Source: an uncultured Actinomycetes bacterium (GTDB lineage Bacteria; Actinomycetota; Actinomycetes; Nanopelagicales; Nanopelagicaceae). From it: a DNA stretch of 17,459 nt. The notes under the pieces were generated by a model. The model saw nothing but the letters and a program-made list of their open reading frames with translations. It was not told where the DNA came from and did no database searches. Below, piece by piece: positions 15,687 through 17,459 of this stretch. Position numbers and translations under genes: made by a program. The stretch lies in NCBI GenBank assembly GCA_903918325.1, contig CAIXDY010000191.1, positions 1-17,459 of the forward strand. The letters run 5' to 3'. How positions within the stretch are numbered: the first letter of the stretch is position 1; the number at the start of each line of letters is the position of its first letter.

Positions 15687-15720
15687 GACGCTAGGCTACC
15701 GCTTATGAATAAAACTTCAA
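15669..15720. promoter_or_regulatory. Symmetric bidirectional promoter for rbsK and the nucleoside hydrolase gene
   Basis: TAGGCTA (15692-15698) contains TAGGCT on the plus strand (15692-15697) and TAGCCT on the minus strand (15698-15693). Each is 16 nt from a 4/6 -35 match: ATGACT (15670-15675, plus) and TTGAAG (15720-15715, minus). The start codons lie 7 nt (plus) and 6 nt (minus) after the -10 boxes, so both mRNAs would be leaderless. Only one RNA polymerase can occupy the site at a time. Boxes and spacing are read from sequence; activity is inferred. Confidence 0.65.
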
Positions 15721-16658
15721 TGATTCTTGATGTTGATACCGGTGTGGACGATGCGTTTGCCGTACTTTTTGCCGCTCGTCACCCACAAATCAATTTATTA
15801 GGAATTACTTGCGTAGATGGCAACACCAATGTAAATCAGGTCGTTGCAAATACATTAAAAGTTTTAGATGCTGCAGGGGCTGGCGATATTCCGGTTGCAC
15901 GTGGAGCCGTGCGCCCACTGTTGGGTAAATCTGAATATGCGGAATATGTACATGGTGCAGATGGAATGGGTGATTTAGGTATTGCGCCATCTTCGCGTAA
16001 GACTGATCCCCGGAGTGCAATTGAATTGCTACGTGATTTAGTTGAAGGATCTAAAGATCCAGTAACAATTGTTCCCATGGCACCGCTCACAAACATTGCG
16101 CTGTTTCTGCGGGCGTTTCCAGAGACCGCAAAGAAAGTTCACCGCATAGTAATGATGGGTGGTTCAGCATCGGCAGGTAATGCAACGGCAGCTGCCGAAT
16201 TTAATGTGTGGCATGATCCTGAAGCTGCCGCAATCGTTTTTCAGAGTGGTGTCCCAATAACGATGTACGGGTTAGATGTTTTTATGCGACCAGGTGCAAC
16301 GAGCGAAGATGCCGCACAATTGCTGCAATCAGAAGATCCGGCAGCACAGTTTGCTGGAACGTTGATTGCAGCTTTCATTGAACGCTTACATGTTTCACCA
16401 ATCACGCTTGGCGATTATGGCGCCGTAGCAACAGCCATCTGCCCAGAGTTATTTACAACAGAGATTTTTGACGTTGTGGTTGATACTTCACAAGGCCCGG
16501 CCCGCGGTCAAACAATTTGTGATCGTAGAGCACCGTTTTTAAAAGCCCTTGAACCTAATGATTTAACCGACAGTGCTTCAGTTCGTGTGGTTCTTGATTT
16601 AGATGTGCCAGCGGTGCAAACGTTGTGGTTTAAAACCATTGATAATGGCTGGTCTTAA
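15705..16658 (+). CDS. Nucleoside hydrolase (inosine/uridine-preferring type)
   Basis: This 317-residue enzyme hydrolyses the N-glycosidic bond of ribonucleosides to base plus ribose. The Ca2+ and ribose site DVDTGVDDA (9-17), HGADGMG (83-89), MGGS (151-154) and EFNVWHDPEAA (165-175) are typical of the family. Near residue 236 it reads LGDYGA where many members have HDPLA, so Asp237 is kept but the preceding active-site His is Gly. This may shift base preference or the leaving-group acid. The ATG at 15705 is leaderless, 7 nt after TAGGCT. It is paired divergently with ribokinase, which would use the ribose. Its stop shares TTAA with the stop of the convergent downstream gene. Confidence 0.92.
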   Translation: MNKTSMILDVDTGVDDAFAVLFAARHPQINLLGITCVDGNTNVNQVVANTLKVLDAAGAGDIPVARGAVRPLLGKSEYAEYVHGADGMGDLGIAPSSRKTDPRSAIELLRDLVEGSKDPVTIVPMAPLTNIALFLRAFPETAKKVHRIVMMGGSASAGNATAAAEFNVWHDPEAAAIVFQSGVPITMYGLDVFMRPGATSEDAAQLLQSEDPAAQFAGTLIAAFIERLHVSPITLGDYGAVATAICPELFTTEIFDVVVDTSQGPARGQTICDRRAPFLKALEPNDLTDSASVRVVLDLDVPAVQTLWFKTIDNGWS

Positions 16659-17459
16659 AGCCCGATTGGGTGCCAAACCGTTTTATTTTCTAGGAATGCA
16701 AGGATGCGTCCTGGATCAGCTGATTTAAAACTGTAAATTCGCTTTAAGTTTTCGGCTCCCGCAATTCGGATTTCTCCCGCTGATTTAGGGGATAAACCCG
16801 AGATATCCAAGCCATCAATATCCATATGTGATGCCATCCACGGCGCTATCTCTGCCTTTTTACCGGTCAATATATTAATTACGCCGGCAGGAACATCACT
16901 TGTCGCAATTACTTCGGCAAAACTCATGGCAGATAACGGTGCCTTGGTGCTGGCTAAAACAACAACCGTATTACCGCCAACAATTATTGGTGCAATGACA
17001 TCGATCAAACCAAGGAGTGAAGGTGATTCAGGTGCAATTGCGGCAATTACTCCCATGCTTTCAGGGATAGTGAAGTTGTAATAAGGCCCGGCTACAGGGT
17101 TGAGAGCTCCGGATAAAGTTGAAATTTTGTCAGTCCAACCGGCATACCAAACAAGTCGATCAACCGAATCAGTGACTTCCTTTTCAGCCTTAGCTTTTGT
17201 TGCTCCAGTGACCGTAACGATTTCATCAACAAACTGCGCGCGACGTCCGTCTAGCATTTCTGCGAGTCGATAAAGAATTTGACCTTTGTTGTACGCCGTT
17301 GATTTATTCCAACCGTGAGCAGCTGCACGTGCAGCAACTACGGCCTCTTTTAAATCTTTGCGTGATGCTAAGCAAGGGTTAGCAATAAAGTTTCCCTTAG
17401 CGTTTTTTACTTCGTAGGTCCGCCCTGATTCGGTACGCGGGAAAGCTCCATTAATAAAA
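16655..17459 (-). CDS. Short ALDH-fold protein lacking catalytic residues (partial; 5' end beyond window)
   Basis: The frame is open from the right edge of the window to the stop, giving 267 visible residues starting FINGAFPRTESG, an ALDH N-terminal strand; an internal ATG at 17257 is not the real start. The ALDH N-terminal and cofactor region is recognisable, but the usual PWNFP reads PESPS (catalytic Asn lost, about residue 145), VVLKPAE reads VVVLAST (cofactor Lys lost), and the protein ends about 30 residues after AENLKR. The catalytic Glu and Cys domain is therefore missing altogether. The ending FLENKTVWHPIGL looks like a designed C-terminus. It resembles the truncated, non-catalytic second domain of ALDH16-type proteins, encoded here as a separate gene. 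A full ALDH, and perhaps deoC, may lie just outside; that is inference. Confidence 0.8.
   Translation of the reverse strand, partial: FINGAFPRTESGRTYEVKNAKGNFIANPCLASRKDLKEAVVAARAAAHGWNKSTAYNKGQILYRLAEMLDGRRAQFVDEIVTVTGATKAKAEKEVTDSVDRLVWYAGWTDKISTLSGALNPVAGPYYNFTIPESMGVIAAIAPESPSLLGLIDVIAPIIVGGNTVVVLASTKAPLSAMSFAEVIATSDVPAGVINILTGKKAEIAPWMASHMDIDGLDISGLSPKSAGEIRIAGAENLKRIYSFKSADPGRILAFLENKTVWHPIGL

Noticed and set aside
16655..17257. Frameshift or sequencing error as the reason for the short ALDH-like protein
   Set aside because: Beyond its stop lies the convergent nucleoside hydrolase gene with no ALDH-like residues in any minus frame, and the active-site changes are inside the intact part as well.

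Overview
The window looks like a piece of a low-to-moderate G+C actinobacterial genome, most likely a freshwater planktonic lineage such as the Nanopelagicales (acI). This is inferred from G+C visibly below 50%, the actinobacterial form of adenosine deaminase (NTDNRLMS), leaderless starts placed 6-10 nt after TANNNT -10 boxes, very tight gene packing, and the heavy investment in nucleoside uptake. No marker gene fixes the taxon.

Left part (1-5659). A promoter and a stem-loop leader precede an acetaldehyde-dehydrogenase-type ALDH and a DUF779 partner gene. A bidirectional terminator separates these from a convergent MalK/UgpC/MsmK-type sugar ABC ATPase that has no permease beside it. Divergently, a CorC/HlyC-type CNNM-CBS membrane protein is followed by tryptophanyl-tRNA synthetase and a probable terminator.

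Central operon (5838-14817). This is an eight-gene nucleoside uptake and catabolism operon: BMP-family binding protein, a strong intercistronic hairpin, two-domain ABC ATPase, two permeases, cytidine deaminase, thymidine phosphorylase, adenosine deaminase and a cytochrome P450. Five of the seven junctions are 4-nt ATGA overlaps or directly abutting genes. The binding protein has no lipobox, uses strongly biased codons and lies before the hairpin, so it is probably made in large excess over the membrane parts.

Right part (14790-17459). Ribokinase (minus) and a nucleoside hydrolase (plus) diverge from a 19-nt gap that holds two overlapping -10 boxes sharing TAGGCTA, so both would be leaderless and co-expressed. 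The hydrolase frees ribose and ribokinase phosphorylates it. The last gene (minus, 5' end outside the window) is a short ALDH-fold protein lacking the catalytic Asn, Lys, Glu and Cys. It is probably a pseudoenzyme partner of a full ALDH, perhaps with deoC, just beyond the edge.

Taken together, nucleosides are imported, deaminated (Cdd, Add) and cleaved by phosphorolysis (DeoA) or hydrolysis (nucleoside hydrolase). The sugar moiety then enters central metabolism through RbsK or, by inference, through DeoC plus acetaldehyde oxidation. The genes I find most worth following up are the P450 locked into this operon, the ALDH pseudoenzyme, and the symmetric bidirectional leaderless promoter. No RNA genes, mobile elements or CRISPR arrays were seen.
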